From positions 277,324-341,323 of the forward strand of contig NZ_KE383820.1 of assembly GCF_000422365.1 (NCBI RefSeq): 64,000 nucleotides of DNA, given 5' to 3'. The stretch's first letter is position 1; each line of letters starts with the position of its first letter. The stretch comes from Mesoflavibacter zeaxanthinifaciens DSM 18436. Its GTDB lineage: Bacteria; Bacteroidota; Bacteroidia; Flavobacteriales; Flavobacteriaceae. The position numbers were made by a program, and so were the translations under genes. Under the pieces are notes generated by a model. That model did not search any database, had not been told where the DNA came from, and saw only the letters and a list, made by a program, of their open reading frames with translations. This document shows, one piece after another, positions 9,613 to 18,535 of the stretch.

Positions 9613-10731
9613 TTAAATAATTGTGGATTGTCCTAAGTGAATATTAGTAAAATTTAAATTACTATCCTTAGGATTATGGATAAAATCTTCTATAAAATCT
9701 CCAACTTTAGACGTTGTGATATGATCAAAATTATCATTTAAATCTGGTGTTGTTACATGCAATTGTAACGATTTTTCTACACCAGCTTTAATAACATTTG
9801 CTTCTTTGTAAAGACCAAAATGTTCAAGTAACATTGCAGCGCTTAAAATTGAAGCTATAGGATTTGCAATACCTTTACCTTTTGCTTGAGGATAAGAACC
9901 ATGAATTGGTTCAAACATAGCATGCTTATCTCCAACAGATGCGCTAGCTAACAAACCAATGCTTCCACCAATAACGCTAGCTTCGTCACTAATTACATCA
10001 CCAAACAAGTTTTCGGTTAAGATCACGTCAAATTGTTTTGGATTTAAAATCATTTGCATTGCAGCATTATCTACAAATAAAAAGTCTAATTCTACATCAG
10101 GATAATCTTTAGCTAGTTCAGTAACTACTTTTCTCCATAAACGCGATGTTTCTAAGACATTAGCTTTATCTACTAAAGTCACTTTTTTCTTTCGGCTTTG
10201 AGCAGCTTTAAAAGCAAGATGTGCAATACGCTCTATTTCTTCCCGAGAATATTCACATAAATCTGAAGCTACATGTCCGTCTTCGCTTAATTGTTTTTTA
10301 CCAAAATAAATACCGCCAGTCAACTCGCGATAAATACTAATATCTGTACCTTTAATAATGTGTTCTTTTAGAGGCGATTTGTCTAATAATGTCTCGTAAG
10401 CCTTAACTGGTCTAATGTTAGCGTAAAGACCAAGAGATTTTCTTAATTTAAGTAACCCTTGTTCTGGTCTAACTTTAGCACTAGGATTATTATCGTATTT
10501 AGGATCACCAATAGCGCCAAATAAAATAGCGTCACTAGCCTCGCAAAGTTGTAAGGTGTCGTCAGGTAAAGGATTACCGGTTTGGTCAATCGCAATTGCA
10601 CCAACTGGCGCTTCTTTAAATCTAAAACTATGGTCAAACTCTTGTGCGATAGCTTTAAGTACTTTTATGGCTTGATGCGTAACTTCTGGTCCAATACCAT
10701 CACCAGATAAAACTGCAATATTTAATTTCAT
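9613..10731 (-). CDS. leuB: 3-isopropylmalate dehydrogenase
   Basis: 372 residues, the usual length. It oxidises and decarboxylates 3-isopropylmalate to 2-oxo-isocaproate with NAD+. Visible family marks are the start LNIAVLSGDGIGPEVT, the metal/substrate segment with DVILTENLFGDVISDEAS, and FEPIHGSYPQAKGKGIANP. It is the last gene of leuA-leuC-leuD-leuB. The 137-base gap to leuD contains a dispersed repeat (10784-10868) and a small AAAGCAA/TTGCTTT hairpin, so leuB might be expressed at a different level from leuD. Confidence 0.96.
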   Translation of the reverse strand: MKLNIAVLSGDGIGPEVTHQAIKVLKAIAQEFDHSFRFKEAPVGAIAIDQTGNPLPDDTLQLCEASDAILFGAIGDPKYDNNPSAKVRPEQGLLKLRKSLGLYANIRPVKAYETLLDKSPLKEHIIKGTDISIYRELTGGIYFGKKQLSEDGHVASDLCEYSREEIERIAHLAFKAAQSRKKKVTLVDKANVLETSRLWRKVVTELAKDYPDVELDFLFVDNAAMQMILNPKQFDVILTENLFGDVISDEASVIGGSIGLLASASVGDKHAMFEPIHGSYPQAKGKGIANPIASILSAAMLLEHFGLYKEANVIKAGVEKSLQLHVTTPDLNDNFDHITTSKVGDFIEDFIHNPKDSNLNFTNIHLGQSTII

Positions 10732-10783
10732 AGTATATATTTTAAAGCAATTTTTGCTTTTTGTTAGTTAATTTTTTGTTTTA

Positions 10784-10868
10784 GGGCGTTTCCCTATCGG
10801 GTCGCGCTTTCACTACTCGCGCTCTGCGAGGCGCTCAAACATACCGTTCAATCGCTAACGCAGGCTAA
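10784..10868 (+). repeat. Dispersed intergenic repeat, copy A
   Basis: It begins GGGCGTTTCCCT..CGGGTCGCGCTTTC and ends AATCGCTAACGCAGG. The same flanks occur at 21291-21405 and 37801-37910. The middle differs: here it holds a GC-rich stem (GCGCTCTGCGAGGCGC), whereas the other two have a TTTTTGTGTTG hairpin. Its GC content is clearly above the surroundings. It abuts the leuD stop codon. Confidence 0.75.
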
Positions 10869-11456
10869 CTAGCTACGTTGGTTTTCAAACTGAGTGATTA
10901 ATTCTTTTTTGCTTAATAAATAGTCAATATCATCATAACCATTAATTAAGCATGTTTTTTTATAAGGGTCAATCTCAAAATGTTCTTTAAACGAAGTGTT
11001 GGCAACGCTTATAGTTTGTTTTTCAAGATTTACAATTAATTCGGTTTTTGGATTTTCTTTAATTTCATTTAAAAGTACCTTTAAAAAATCGTCGCTAACT
11101 TGTACTGGTAGTAAACCGTTGTTAAGTGCATTTCCTTTAAAAATATCTGCAAAAAAACTAGAGACAACAACTTTAAAACCGTAATCTGTCAAAGCCCAAG
11201 CAGCATGTTCTCTACTAGAGCCACAACCAAAATTATTACCCGCAACCAATATGCTTCCGCTGTATTCTTTTTGGTTTAATGCAAAATCTGTATTAACAGA
11301 TCCATCTTTATTAAAACGCCAATCTCTAAACGCATTTTCGCCAAAACCGTTACGGTCTGTAGCTTTTAAAAATCGCGCAGGTATAATTTGATCGGTATCT
11401 ATATTTTCTATCGCTAATGGAATGGCTGTAGATTGTAATGTTGTAAACTTTTCCAT
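10869..11456 (-). CDS. leuD: 3-isopropylmalate dehydratase small subunit
   Basis: 195 residues, the swivel domain of the aconitase-type isomerase. Family marks are [14 protein letters not shown] near the N-terminus, then [17 protein letters not shown], and [13 protein letters not shown]. With LeuC it converts 2- to 3-isopropylmalate. It starts 3 bases after leuC ends, which suggests coupled translation. The stop codon abuts a dispersed repeat. Confidence 0.96.
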   Translation of the reverse strand: MEKFTTLQSTAIPLAIENIDTDQIIPARFLKATDRNGFGENAFRDWRFNKDGSVNTDFALNQKEYSGSILVAGNNFGCGSSREHAAWALTDYGFKVVVSSFFADIFKGNALNNGLLPVQVSDDFLKVLLNEIKENPKTELIVNLEKQTISVANTSFKEHFEIDPYKKTCLINGYDDIDYLLSKKELITQFENQRS

Positions 11457-11459
11457 GTC

Positions 11460-12860
11460 TTAAATCTCTTCAGCAACAAAATTGGTTGCAGTTACATCAA
11501 TAATTTTTCCTTCAATAGCTGTTGCGGCTGCAACTAATGGACTTGCCAAAATAGTACGTGATCCTTGACCTTGTCTACCTTCAAAATTTCTATTTGAAGT
11601 CGATACACAGTATTCGCCTTCCGGAATTTTATCGTCATTCATTGCTAAACAAGCACTACAACCAGGTTGACGTAACTTAAAACCAGCATTTTCAAAAATA
11701 CTTTTTAAGCCTTCTTCAATAATTTGAGATTCTACCTGTTTGCTTCCTGGGACTAACCAAGCAGTTACATTATCTGCTTTTTGTTTGCCTTTTATATATT
11801 GTGCAGCAATCCTAAAATCTTCAATTCTTGAGTTGGTACAACTACCAATAAATACGTAATTAATGGTTTTGTCTATCAGACTTTCACCTTTTTTAAAATC
11901 CATGTATTTTAAAGATTTTTCAAACGATGCATCATTAAATTGCGGTATATTATCGGTGATTTTTATGCCCATTCCTGGGTTTGTACCGTAGGTAATCATG
12001 GGTTCGATATCTTCAGCATTAAAGGTGTATTCTTTATCAAAAATAGCACCTTCGTCCGTTGGTAAAGTTTTCCAGTAGGCTACTTTGTCTTCAAAATCTT
12101 TTCCTTTTGGTGCAAACTCTCTATCTTTTACATAGTCAAAAGTAGTTTGGTCTGGAGCAATCATTCCGCCACGTGCGCCCATTTCAATACTCATATTACA
12201 AACTGTCATTCTACCTTCCATAGACATGTTTTCAAACACATCACCAGCATATTCGCAGAAGTAACCTGTTCCTGCATTAGTGCCTATTTGAGCGATAATG
12301 TATAAAATGACGTCTTTAGGTAAAACGCCTTTTTTTAGTGTTCCGTTAACGGTAACTCTTAAGCTTTTTGGTTTGGTTAATAATAGGCATTGACTAGCAA
12401 ATACTTGTGCAACTTGGCTTGTGCCAATACCAAAAGCGATAGATCCAAATGCACCATGAGTTGAAGTGTGACTATCGCCACAAACTATGGTCATTCCTGG
12501 TTGAGTAATACCAAGTTCTGGTGCCATAACATGAACAATACCATTGTATTTATGACCTAACTCGTAAAGTGTAATATAGTTAGCTTTACAATTTTCAGAA
12601 AGTTGTTTTAATTGTTTTCTTGATAAATCGTCTTTAACAGGTAAATGTTGATCTACTGTTGGTGTATTGTGATCTGCTGTTGCAACAATCTGATCAGGTC
12701 TAAAAATAGGAATGTTACGCGCCTTTAGCTCATTAAAAGCTTGCGGACTTGTAACTTCATGTATTAAATGTTTATCTATATATAAAATTTGCGGACCATT
12801 TTCTATTGCATCTACCACATGCGCGTCCCAAACTTTATCAAATAATGTTTTTTTGCTCAT
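11460..12860 (-). CDS. leuC: 3-isopropylmalate dehydratase large subunit
   Basis: 466 residues, full length. The three 4Fe-4S ligands are Cys341 in FIGSCTNSR and Cys401 and Cys404 in [10 protein letters not shown]. The substrate motif [14 protein letters not shown] is at about 126-139. It works with LeuD. It begins 22 bases after leuA and ends 3 bases before leuD. Confidence 0.97.
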   Translation of the reverse strand: MSKKTLFDKVWDAHVVDAIENGPQILYIDKHLIHEVTSPQAFNELKARNIPIFRPDQIVATADHNTPTVDQHLPVKDDLSRKQLKQLSENCKANYITLYELGHKYNGIVHVMAPELGITQPGMTIVCGDSHTSTHGAFGSIAFGIGTSQVAQVFASQCLLLTKPKSLRVTVNGTLKKGVLPKDVILYIIAQIGTNAGTGYFCEYAGDVFENMSMEGRMTVCNMSIEMGARGGMIAPDQTTFDYVKDREFAPKGKDFEDKVAYWKTLPTDEGAIFDKEYTFNAEDIEPMITYGTNPGMGIKITDNIPQFNDASFEKSLKYMDFKKGESLIDKTINYVFIGSCTNSRIEDFRIAAQYIKGKQKADNVTAWLVPGSKQVESQIIEEGLKSIFENAGFKLRQPGCSACLAMNDDKIPEGEYCVSTSNRNFEGRQGQGSRTILASPLVAAATAIEGKIIDVTATNFVAEEI

Positions 12861-12882
12861 TAACTTTAATGTTTATTTTGTA

Positions 12883-14058
12883 CTAAGCGCTTTTAATTTG
12901 TTGATATACTTTACTTGTTTCTATGATTTGGTGTATATCGTTATCGTTAATTTCTTTTTTCTTGTCTGCAAAACTTAAAAAGTTTGCATATACGTCGTCT
13001 AACTGAAGTTTTGTTAATTCGTAACCGACATTTTTAGCTCGGTATGCTAAAGCAGCTCTTCCGCTACGAGCAGTTAAAACAATTGCACTTTCGGTTACAC
13101 CAACGTCTTTTGGGTCAATGATTTCGTAAGTTTCACGATTTTTAATCACACCATCTTGATGTATTCCAGAGCTATGTGCAAACGCATTTGCACCAACTAT
13201 AGCTTTATTTGGTTGCGTGTAAATACCCATATTTTCACTTACCAATTGGCTGATGCCGTAAAGGTGTTTTGTGTTAATTGTGGTGTCTAAATCTAGGTAA
13301 GGATGTTGTTTTAAAACCATAACAACTTCTTCTAAAGCAGTGTTGCCAGCACGTTCGCCAATACCATTTATAGTACATTCTATTTGTCTTGCACCATTAA
13401 TTACGCCTTCTATAGAATTTGCTGTTGCCAAACCTAAATCGTTATGGCAATGACAAGAAAGTATGGCATTTTCAATGCCTTTTACATTTTCTTTTAAGTA
13501 TTTTATTTTTGCACCATATTCACTAGGTAAGCAATAGCCTGTTGTGTCTGGAATATTTAAAACTGTTGCGCCAGCTTTTATGGCAGCTTCGCAAACACGT
13601 GCTAAATATTCGTTTTCTGTACGACCAGCATCTTCTGCATAAAATTCGACATCTTCAACAAAGGATTTTGCATACTTAACCGCTTCAAAAGCACGATCGA
13701 TAATAGCGTCTCTGTTTGATTTAAATTTGAATTTTATATGAGAATCTGAAGTGCCAATTCCTGTGTGGATTCTTGGTGTTTTTGCAGTTTTTAAAGCGTC
13801 TGCAGCAACTTTAATATCATTTTCTACAGCTCTTGTCAAGCCACAAACAGTAGCATTTTTTACAATTTCAGAAATTGCTTCTACCGATTGGAAGTCGCCA
13901 GGACTAGATACAGGAAATCCAGCTTCTATTACATTAACACCAAGTAAGTCTAGTTGCTTTGCAATGACTACTTTTTGTTCTGTATTTAATTTACAACCTG
14001 GGACTTGTTCTCCGTCCCTAAGTGTAGTATCAAATATTTGAATTGTGTTTTTAGACAT
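12883..14058 (-). CDS. leuA: 2-isopropylmalate synthase, short form without regulatory domain
   Basis: 391 residues. The catalytic TIM barrel is complete: [13 protein letters not shown] near residue 9, [12 protein letters not shown] near 203, and [16 protein letters not shown] near 230. It condenses acetyl-CoA with 2-oxoisovalerate. The protein ends after the linker region, so the C-terminal leucine-binding dimer domain of about 120 residues found in 500-residue LeuA proteins is absent. The frame ends cleanly, with no sign of a truncation artefact, and the next gene follows. Leucine feedback must therefore act elsewhere; a Leu-rich leader ORF lies just upstream. Homocitrate or citramalate synthases are related, but the leuCDB context decides. 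Confidence 0.93.
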   Translation of the reverse strand: MSKNTIQIFDTTLRDGEQVPGCKLNTEQKVVIAKQLDLLGVNVIEAGFPVSSPGDFQSVEAISEIVKNATVCGLTRAVENDIKVAADALKTAKTPRIHTGIGTSDSHIKFKFKSNRDAIIDRAFEAVKYAKSFVEDVEFYAEDAGRTENEYLARVCEAAIKAGATVLNIPDTTGYCLPSEYGAKIKYLKENVKGIENAILSCHCHNDLGLATANSIEGVINGARQIECTINGIGERAGNTALEEVVMVLKQHPYLDLDTTINTKHLYGISQLVSENMGIYTQPNKAIVGANAFAHSSGIHQDGVIKNRETYEIIDPKDVGVTESAIVLTARSGRAALAYRAKNVGYELTKLQLDDVYANFLSFADKKKEINDNDIHQIIETSKVYQQIKSA

Positions 14059-14078
14059 TTTAAGAGAGAATTATTTTT

Positions 14079-14198
14079 CTATTGACTTACTAATTTATAC
14101 TTTGGTATGTCTAACACATAATGGCTAATTGATATCTTACGATGTTCAGTTTTTAAAAACAAACATAAGAGCTTGTAAGTAAGCAAGTTAAATAACAT
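14079..14198 (-). CDS. Possible leu operon leader peptide (Leu-rich N-terminus)
   Basis: A 39-codon ORF on the leuA strand, ending 20 bases before leuA. Its first 15 residues contain seven Leu, including the run LLTYKLLCLFL. Position and composition match a leucine leader peptide. There is no T-run terminator between it and leuA, so classical transcription attenuation is not supported. The Leu codon stretch includes TTGCTTAC (14079-14086 of the peptide-coding region read as codons 5-8), which can pair with GTAAG segments downstream at about 14136-14140 and 14086-14090. That hints at translational control. AT-rich DNA yields TTA codons by chance, so this is a tentative call. Confidence 0.45.
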   Translation of the reverse strand: MLFNLLTYKLLCLFLKTEHRKISISHYVLDIPKYKLVSQ

Positions 14199-14206
14199 GT
14201 TAATTG

Positions 14207-15751
14207 ATGACTAAAGACCAAAAAGATAATTTATTTATACTAGTTAAATCTTTAACTAAGTCAGAAAAACGTCAATTTAAATTGTATGTAGGTAGGTTAG
14301 GAGTAAATAGTGATTCTAAATTTTTAAACCTTTTTAATGTCTTAGATAAGTTAAAAGTGTATGATGAAATTGCAATTTTAAAGTCTACTGAAATTAAAAA
14401 ACAGCAATTAGCCAATGTCAAAGCACATTTATATAAGCAAATTTTAATAAGTCTTAAGTTAAGCCCATCTCATCAAAACATACGTTCTCAAATTAGAGAA
14501 CAGTTAGATTTTGCCTCTATTTTATATCATAAAGGACTCTATAAACAGAGTCTAAAAATATTGGATAAAGCCAAAGAGCTAGCCGTACAAAATGAAGAAA
14601 AAAACTTAGCTTATGAAATTGTAGAATTCGAAAAAGTTATAGAATCTCAATACATAACCAGAAGTATCAGTAGTAGGGCAGATGAGTTAACTATTCAAGC
14701 AAAAGAGTTAAGTACTCAAAACTTGATAGCAAGTAAGTTGTCAAATCTATCACTTCAGCTTTATAGTATTATTCTTAAAACTGGCTATGTAAAAAGTGAA
14801 GCAGAAGGTAATGAGGTTAGTGATTATTTTAAAGCTAGATTGCCTAAATACAAAATAAAAGATTTAGGATTTAGAGAAAAATTATGGTTGTATAACGCTT
14901 ATTTGTGGTACAGTTTTTTATTACAGGATTTTAAAAACTGTTATAAATATGCCTTAAAGTGGGTTGATCTTTTTTATGAAAATCCTTCAATGATAAGCCT
15001 AAATCCTGTTTTCTTCTTAAAAGGAAATAACTACTTGTTAGAATCACTGTTTTTTATAAAAAACAAAAATAAATTTGACGAAGCTTTAAATAAATTTCGA
15101 GCAGTTATAGAAGATAAAAAATTCCCTAAAGATGAAAATGTAGAAGCACTTTCGTTTTTGTACTTCAATTTAAATAAAATCAATTCTTTTTTTATTGATG
15201 GAAGCTTTAAAGAAGGTGTAGAATTAATCCCAGAAATTGATAAAGAATTAGAGCGTTTTAAGGATAGGATTGACGAGCATCATACCATGATTTTTTACTA
15301 CAAATTTGCTAGCTTACATTTTGGGTCTGGTAATAATAAAGCATGCATTTTTTATCTAGATAAAATAATTTCAAACAAATCTTTAACTATGAGAGAAGAT
15401 TTGTTATGTTTTTCTAGAGTTTTAAATTTAGTTGCGCATTATGAAGCTGGTTTAGATTATCATTTAGAAACTTTATTGCGTACAACTTATAAATTTTTAA
15501 TACAAATGAATGAGTTGCACGAAGTGCAAAAAGAGATGATAAAATTTATCAGAAATTTACAAGATATTTATCCACAAGACATTAAAAAAGCATTTAAATC
15601 TTTACTTGAAAAGTTGAAAGTCTACGAAAATCACCCTTTTGAACGTCGTGCATTTTTATATTTAGATATCATTTCTTGGCTAGAAAGTAAAGTTGAAAAC
15701 AAGCCTGTAGACCAGGTGATTAGAGAGAAGTTTTTGCAAGAAAACCAATAG
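14207..15751 (+). CDS. Conserved large helical protein of unknown function
   Basis: 514 residues, no signal peptide, predicted cytosolic. The sequence is rich in Lys, Leu, Glu and Asn, with repeated amphipathic helix pairs, for example YHKGLYKQSLKILDKAKEL near residue 105, as in TPR-like folds. I chose ATG 14207 over the TTG one codon upstream. It is divergent from the leu operon, so its 5' region overlaps the antisense of the possible leu leader. I do not recognise a named family and do not assign a function; TPR-like adaptor roles are one possibility. Confidence 0.8.
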   Translation: MTKDQKDNLFILVKSLTKSEKRQFKLYVGRLGVNSDSKFLNLFNVLDKLKVYDEIAILKSTEIKKQQLANVKAHLYKQILISLKLSPSHQNIRSQIREQLDFASILYHKGLYKQSLKILDKAKELAVQNEEKNLAYEIVEFEKVIESQYITRSISSRADELTIQAKELSTQNLIASKLSNLSLQLYSIILKTGYVKSEAEGNEVSDYFKARLPKYKIKDLGFREKLWLYNAYLWYSFLLQDFKNCYKYALKWVDLFYENPSMISLNPVFFLKGNNYLLESLFFIKNKNKFDEALNKFRAVIEDKKFPKDENVEALSFLYFNLNKINSFFIDGSFKEGVELIPEIDKELERFKDRIDEHHTMIFYYKFASLHFGSGNNKACIFYLDKIISNKSLTMREDLLCFSRVLNLVAHYEAGLDYHLETLLRTTYKFLIQMNELHEVQKEMIKFIRNLQDIYPQDIKKAFKSLLEKLKVYENHPFERRAFLYLDIISWLESKVENKPVDQVIREKFLQENQ

Positions 15752-15788
15752 CGATTTTCATCTTTTTTAAAAATTTTAGTATAAATTA

Positions 15789-15821
15789 TTTGGATTTTAA
15801 GTTTTTGTGTTTGAATATTTG
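15789..15821 (+). promoter_or_regulatory. Probable promoter of the SAM riboswitch transcript
   Basis: TTTG at 15789-15792 and AATATTTG at 15814-15821 are 21 bases apart. The -33 segment TTTGGATTTTAA and the -7 box are the same as those before the ilv leader. A start a few bases downstream would leave about 30 bases before the riboswitch. Confidence 0.5.
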
Positions 15822-15849
15822 TGCTCACAAAGTTCAATAACTTACTGAA

Positions 15850-15975
15850 ATGTTATCAAGAAAGGCAGAGGGAATAGACCCAATGAAGCCTTAGCAACCC
15901 TTAGACTTACTAAGAAGGTGCTAAATTCTACTTGAAAGTGCGAATCATTTCTCGCATTCTCGGATAGATAACTAA
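15850..15975 (+). promoter_or_regulatory. SAM-I (S-box) riboswitch
   Basis: The core is recognisable by eye: TTATCAAGAAAGGCAGAGGG, then GACCC-AATGAAGCC, TTAGCAACCC and AAGGTGCTAAATTCTAC, closing with GATAGATAAC. The P1 helix pairs GTTATC (15852-15857) with GATAAC (15967-15972). It binds S-adenosylmethionine in the known family. It lies 120 bases before the O-acetylhomoserine sulfhydrylase gene, as expected for repression of methionine synthesis. Confidence 0.92.
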
Positions 15976-15978
15976 CAC

Positions 15979-16010
15979 GTAATTACTCATCTGTAATTAC
16001 TATTTTTCTT
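15979..16010 (+). terminator. Likely expression platform of the SAM riboswitch
   Basis: GTAATTAC (15979-15986) pairs with GTAATTAC (15993-16000) around a TCATCT loop and is followed by TATTTTTCTT. The stem is AU-rich and weak for a terminator, but the place right after P1 and the T-rich tail fit an off-switch. The 16011-16094 stretch up to the gene shows no further element. Confidence 0.5.
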
Positions 16011-16094
16011 ATAACATTTTTCTATTAAGTACGCTTCTTACGAGGCTTATTTGGCTTTTGGTTTAATTATTTATTAACTCAAAAACTTAGAAAA

Positions 16095-17387
16095 ATGAGT
16101 ACACAAAAATTTGCAACCCAAGCGTTGCACGCAGGTCATGACGTTAGTCAACATGGAGGAACAAGAGCAGTCCCAATTTATCAAAACACAGCATATGTTT
16201 TTGATAATGCAGATGACGCAGCAGGAAGATTTAATCTGTCAGTTCCTGGGTTTATTTACACTAGATTAAATAATCCAACTACAGATGTTTTAGAACAACG
16301 ATTAACTGCTTTAGAAGGCGGTATTGCTGCAGTAGCAACAGCTTCTGGCACATCTGCAATAGCAACTACATTACTAACATTACTTAAGGCAGGAGACCAT
16401 ATTGTTGCTTCAAATAGTCTTTATGGTGGATCGTATAATTTATTAAGTGTAACCTTGCCAAGACATGGTATAACGACCACTTTTGTAGACCCTTCAGATC
16501 CTGATAATTTTAGTAAAGCTACAAAAGAAAATACAAGAGCTATTTTTGTGGAATCTTTAGGAAATCCAAAATTAGATGTTTTAGATTTAGAAAGTATTTC
16601 TAAAGTAGCAAAAGCACACAAAGTACCATTAATTGTTGATAATACAGTGCCAACGCCATATTTATTAAACCCAATAGAATATGGTGCAAACATTGTTATT
16701 CATTCCTTAACAAAATACATTTCAGGTAATGGTACTTCGTTAGGCGGAATTATTATTGATGCAGGAACATTTGATTGGACAAATGGTAAATTTCCAGAAT
16801 TTACAGAACCATCACCAGGGTATCATGGATTAGTATATAGCGAAGCTATTGGTGCTGCTGCATTTATTGCAAAAATAAGAATAGAAGGTTTGCGTGATTA
16901 CGGTAGTGCTTTAAGTCCGTTTAATTCGTTTCAAATCATACAAGGATTAGAAACTTTAGAATTACGTTTAAGTAAGCATAGTGATAATGCACTACAACTA
17001 GCTAAATGGTTAGAAGAACAACCAGAAGTTAATTGGGTAAACTATCCAGGTTTAGAAACTAGTAAGTACTACTCTTTAGCACAAAAGTATTTGCCAAAAG
17101 GACAAAGTGGTGTGTTAACTTTTGGAGTAAAAGGCGGTTATGAGTCTGCAAAAAAAATAGTAGATACAACCAAACTGTTTGATTTAGTAGCAAATTTTGG
17201 AGACTCAAAATCATTAATTATTCATCCAGCTAGTACAACACATCAACAACTTAGTGATGTGTCTCAAGAAGATACAGGTGTTACAAAAGACTTAATTAGA
17301 CTATCTGTTGGCTTAGAAAATATTAAAGATTTAAAAGCTGATTTAAAAGAAGCTTTTAATGTTGTAGAAAAGTCAGTATTGGCTTAA
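16095..17387 (+). CDS. O-acetylhomoserine aminocarboxypropyltransferase (sulfhydrylase)
   Basis: 430 residues, Cys/Met metabolism PLP enzyme. The PLP lysine is Lys207 in HSLTKYISGNG, and the region around FDWTNGKFPEFTEPSPGYHG is typical of the O-acetylhomoserine sulfhydrylase branch (MetY type) rather than of cystathionine lyases. It makes homocysteine from O-acetylhomoserine and sulfide. It is controlled by the SAM-I riboswitch directly upstream and followed by metX, which makes its substrate. Confidence 0.93.
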   Translation: MSTQKFATQALHAGHDVSQHGGTRAVPIYQNTAYVFDNADDAAGRFNLSVPGFIYTRLNNPTTDVLEQRLTALEGGIAAVATASGTSAIATTLLTLLKAGDHIVASNSLYGGSYNLLSVTLPRHGITTTFVDPSDPDNFSKATKENTRAIFVESLGNPKLDVLDLESISKVAKAHKVPLIVDNTVPTPYLLNPIEYGANIVIHSLTKYISGNGTSLGGIIIDAGTFDWTNGKFPEFTEPSPGYHGLVYSEAIGAAAFIAKIRIEGLRDYGSALSPFNSFQIIQGLETLELRLSKHSDNALQLAKWLEEQPEVNWVNYPGLETSKYYSLAQKYLPKGQSGVLTFGVKGGYESAKKIVDTTKLFDLVANFGDSKSLIIHPASTTHQQLSDVSQEDTGVTKDLIRLSVGLENIKDLKADLKEAFNVVEKSVLA

Positions 17388-17483
17388 AAATAGCATGTTT
17401 TATTTTTAGTTATTAGTAAGAAATAGCTTCGCATTTTATATGAAAAAGTGAAGTGCGAAGTCTATTTTAAAAAATCTGCAATT

Positions 17484-18497
17484 ATGAGAAAATTACAACA
17501 TATATCAATATATGACTTTGCGTTAAGCAACGGTCAAACAAAATCAATAGACTTAACATATCAAATATTTGGGCAAGCTTTACACACAGCACCAATAGTT
17601 CTTATTAATCATGCATTAACCGGAAACTCAAATGTAACAGGAATAAATGGTTGGTGGAACGATGTTGTTGGCGACCAAAACATAATTGATACCCAAAAAT
17701 ATACAATCTTATGCTTTAACATACCAGGTAATGGCTTTGATAATAAAGAAGAAAATCTAATAAATAACTATAAAGATTTTACAGTAAATGATATTGCAAA
17801 AATCTTTGAAATTGGGCTTTATACACTAAATATTGACAGCATACATACTGTAATTGGTGCCTCTTTAGGTGGCGGTATTACTTGGCATTTGGCAGTAAAC
17901 AATCCAAATCTATTTGATAATATAGTTGTTGTCGCTAGTCATTGGAAAGCAGACGACTGGTTGATAGGTAATGTTTTTATTCAAGATAATATTTTAAATA
18001 ATTCTAATCGACCAATAGAAGATGCACGTATGCATGCTATGACATTTTATCGCACAGCAACATCTTTCAATCATAAGTTTAATAATCAAAAAGAAGCTAA
18101 TTATTATGCAATAGAAAATTGGTTGCAATATCATGGTAATACATTAAAAAATAGGTTTCAATTGTCTTCCTATAAATTGATGAATCATCTGCTAAAAACT
18201 ATTGAAGTTGCCAAAACAAAAGAAGAGTTTATTAGCAAAGCTTCAAAAATATCTGGACAAATTCATCTAATAACGATAAATACAGATGGTTTGTTTTTAT
18301 CAGATCATAACTGGGATACTTATATTCATCTAAAACCTAAAAAAGAAAATATATCTATTTCAGAAATTAAATCAATACATGGTCATGATGCGTTTTTAAT
18401 AGAGTTTGAGCAGCTTTCAAAAATTTTAAAACCTATTTTTCAATACTCAAACTTAAATAAAGAAGCCTTAACAAAATATAAACAAGCCGCTAGTTAA
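17484..18497 (+). CDS. metX: Homoserine O-acetyltransferase (MetX family alpha/beta hydrolase)
   Basis: 337 residues from ATG 17484; a GTG at 17448 would add 12 residues with no family support. The nucleophile is Ser127 in GASLGGG, the acid is probably Asp268, and the base is His301 in HGHDAFL. NHALTGNSN near residue 42 is the oxyanion/substrate strand typical of MetX. It activates homoserine with acetyl-CoA for the sulfhydrylase encoded upstream. At 337 residues it is slightly shorter than usual (350-380). It lies 96 bases after the sulfhydrylase gene and probably shares its riboswitch control. Confidence 0.9.
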   Translation: MRKLQHISIYDFALSNGQTKSIDLTYQIFGQALHTAPIVLINHALTGNSNVTGINGWWNDVVGDQNIIDTQKYTILCFNIPGNGFDNKEENLINNYKDFTVNDIAKIFEIGLYTLNIDSIHTVIGASLGGGITWHLAVNNPNLFDNIVVVASHWKADDWLIGNVFIQDNILNNSNRPIEDARMHAMTFYRTATSFNHKFNNQKEANYYAIENWLQYHGNTLKNRFQLSSYKLMNHLLKTIEVAKTKEEFISKASKISGQIHLITINTDGLFLSDHNWDTYIHLKPKKENISISEIKSIHGHDAFLIEFEQLSKILKPIFQYSNLNKEALTKYKQAAS

Positions 18498-18505
18498 TTA
18501 AGCTT

Positions 18506-18513
18506 TATCTTTG
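18506..18513 (+). promoter_or_regulatory. -7 box candidate upstream of cysE
   Basis: TATCTTTG fits TAnnTTTG and lies 22 bases before the cysE ATG, between metX and cysE. No matching TTG was found at 17-23 bases upstream, so it is a partial match. Confidence 0.35.
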
Positions 18514-18535
18514 TAGCTGTTAGATAAACACTTTA

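Noticed and set aside
10744-10760. Hairpin AAAGCAA/TTGCTTT between leuD and leuB as a terminator
   Set aside because: There is no T run on the minus strand after it, so it cannot be supported as an intrinsic terminator.
17448-17483. GTG start for metX
   Set aside because: The added 12 residues show no similarity to the family and the ATG at 17484 is close by.
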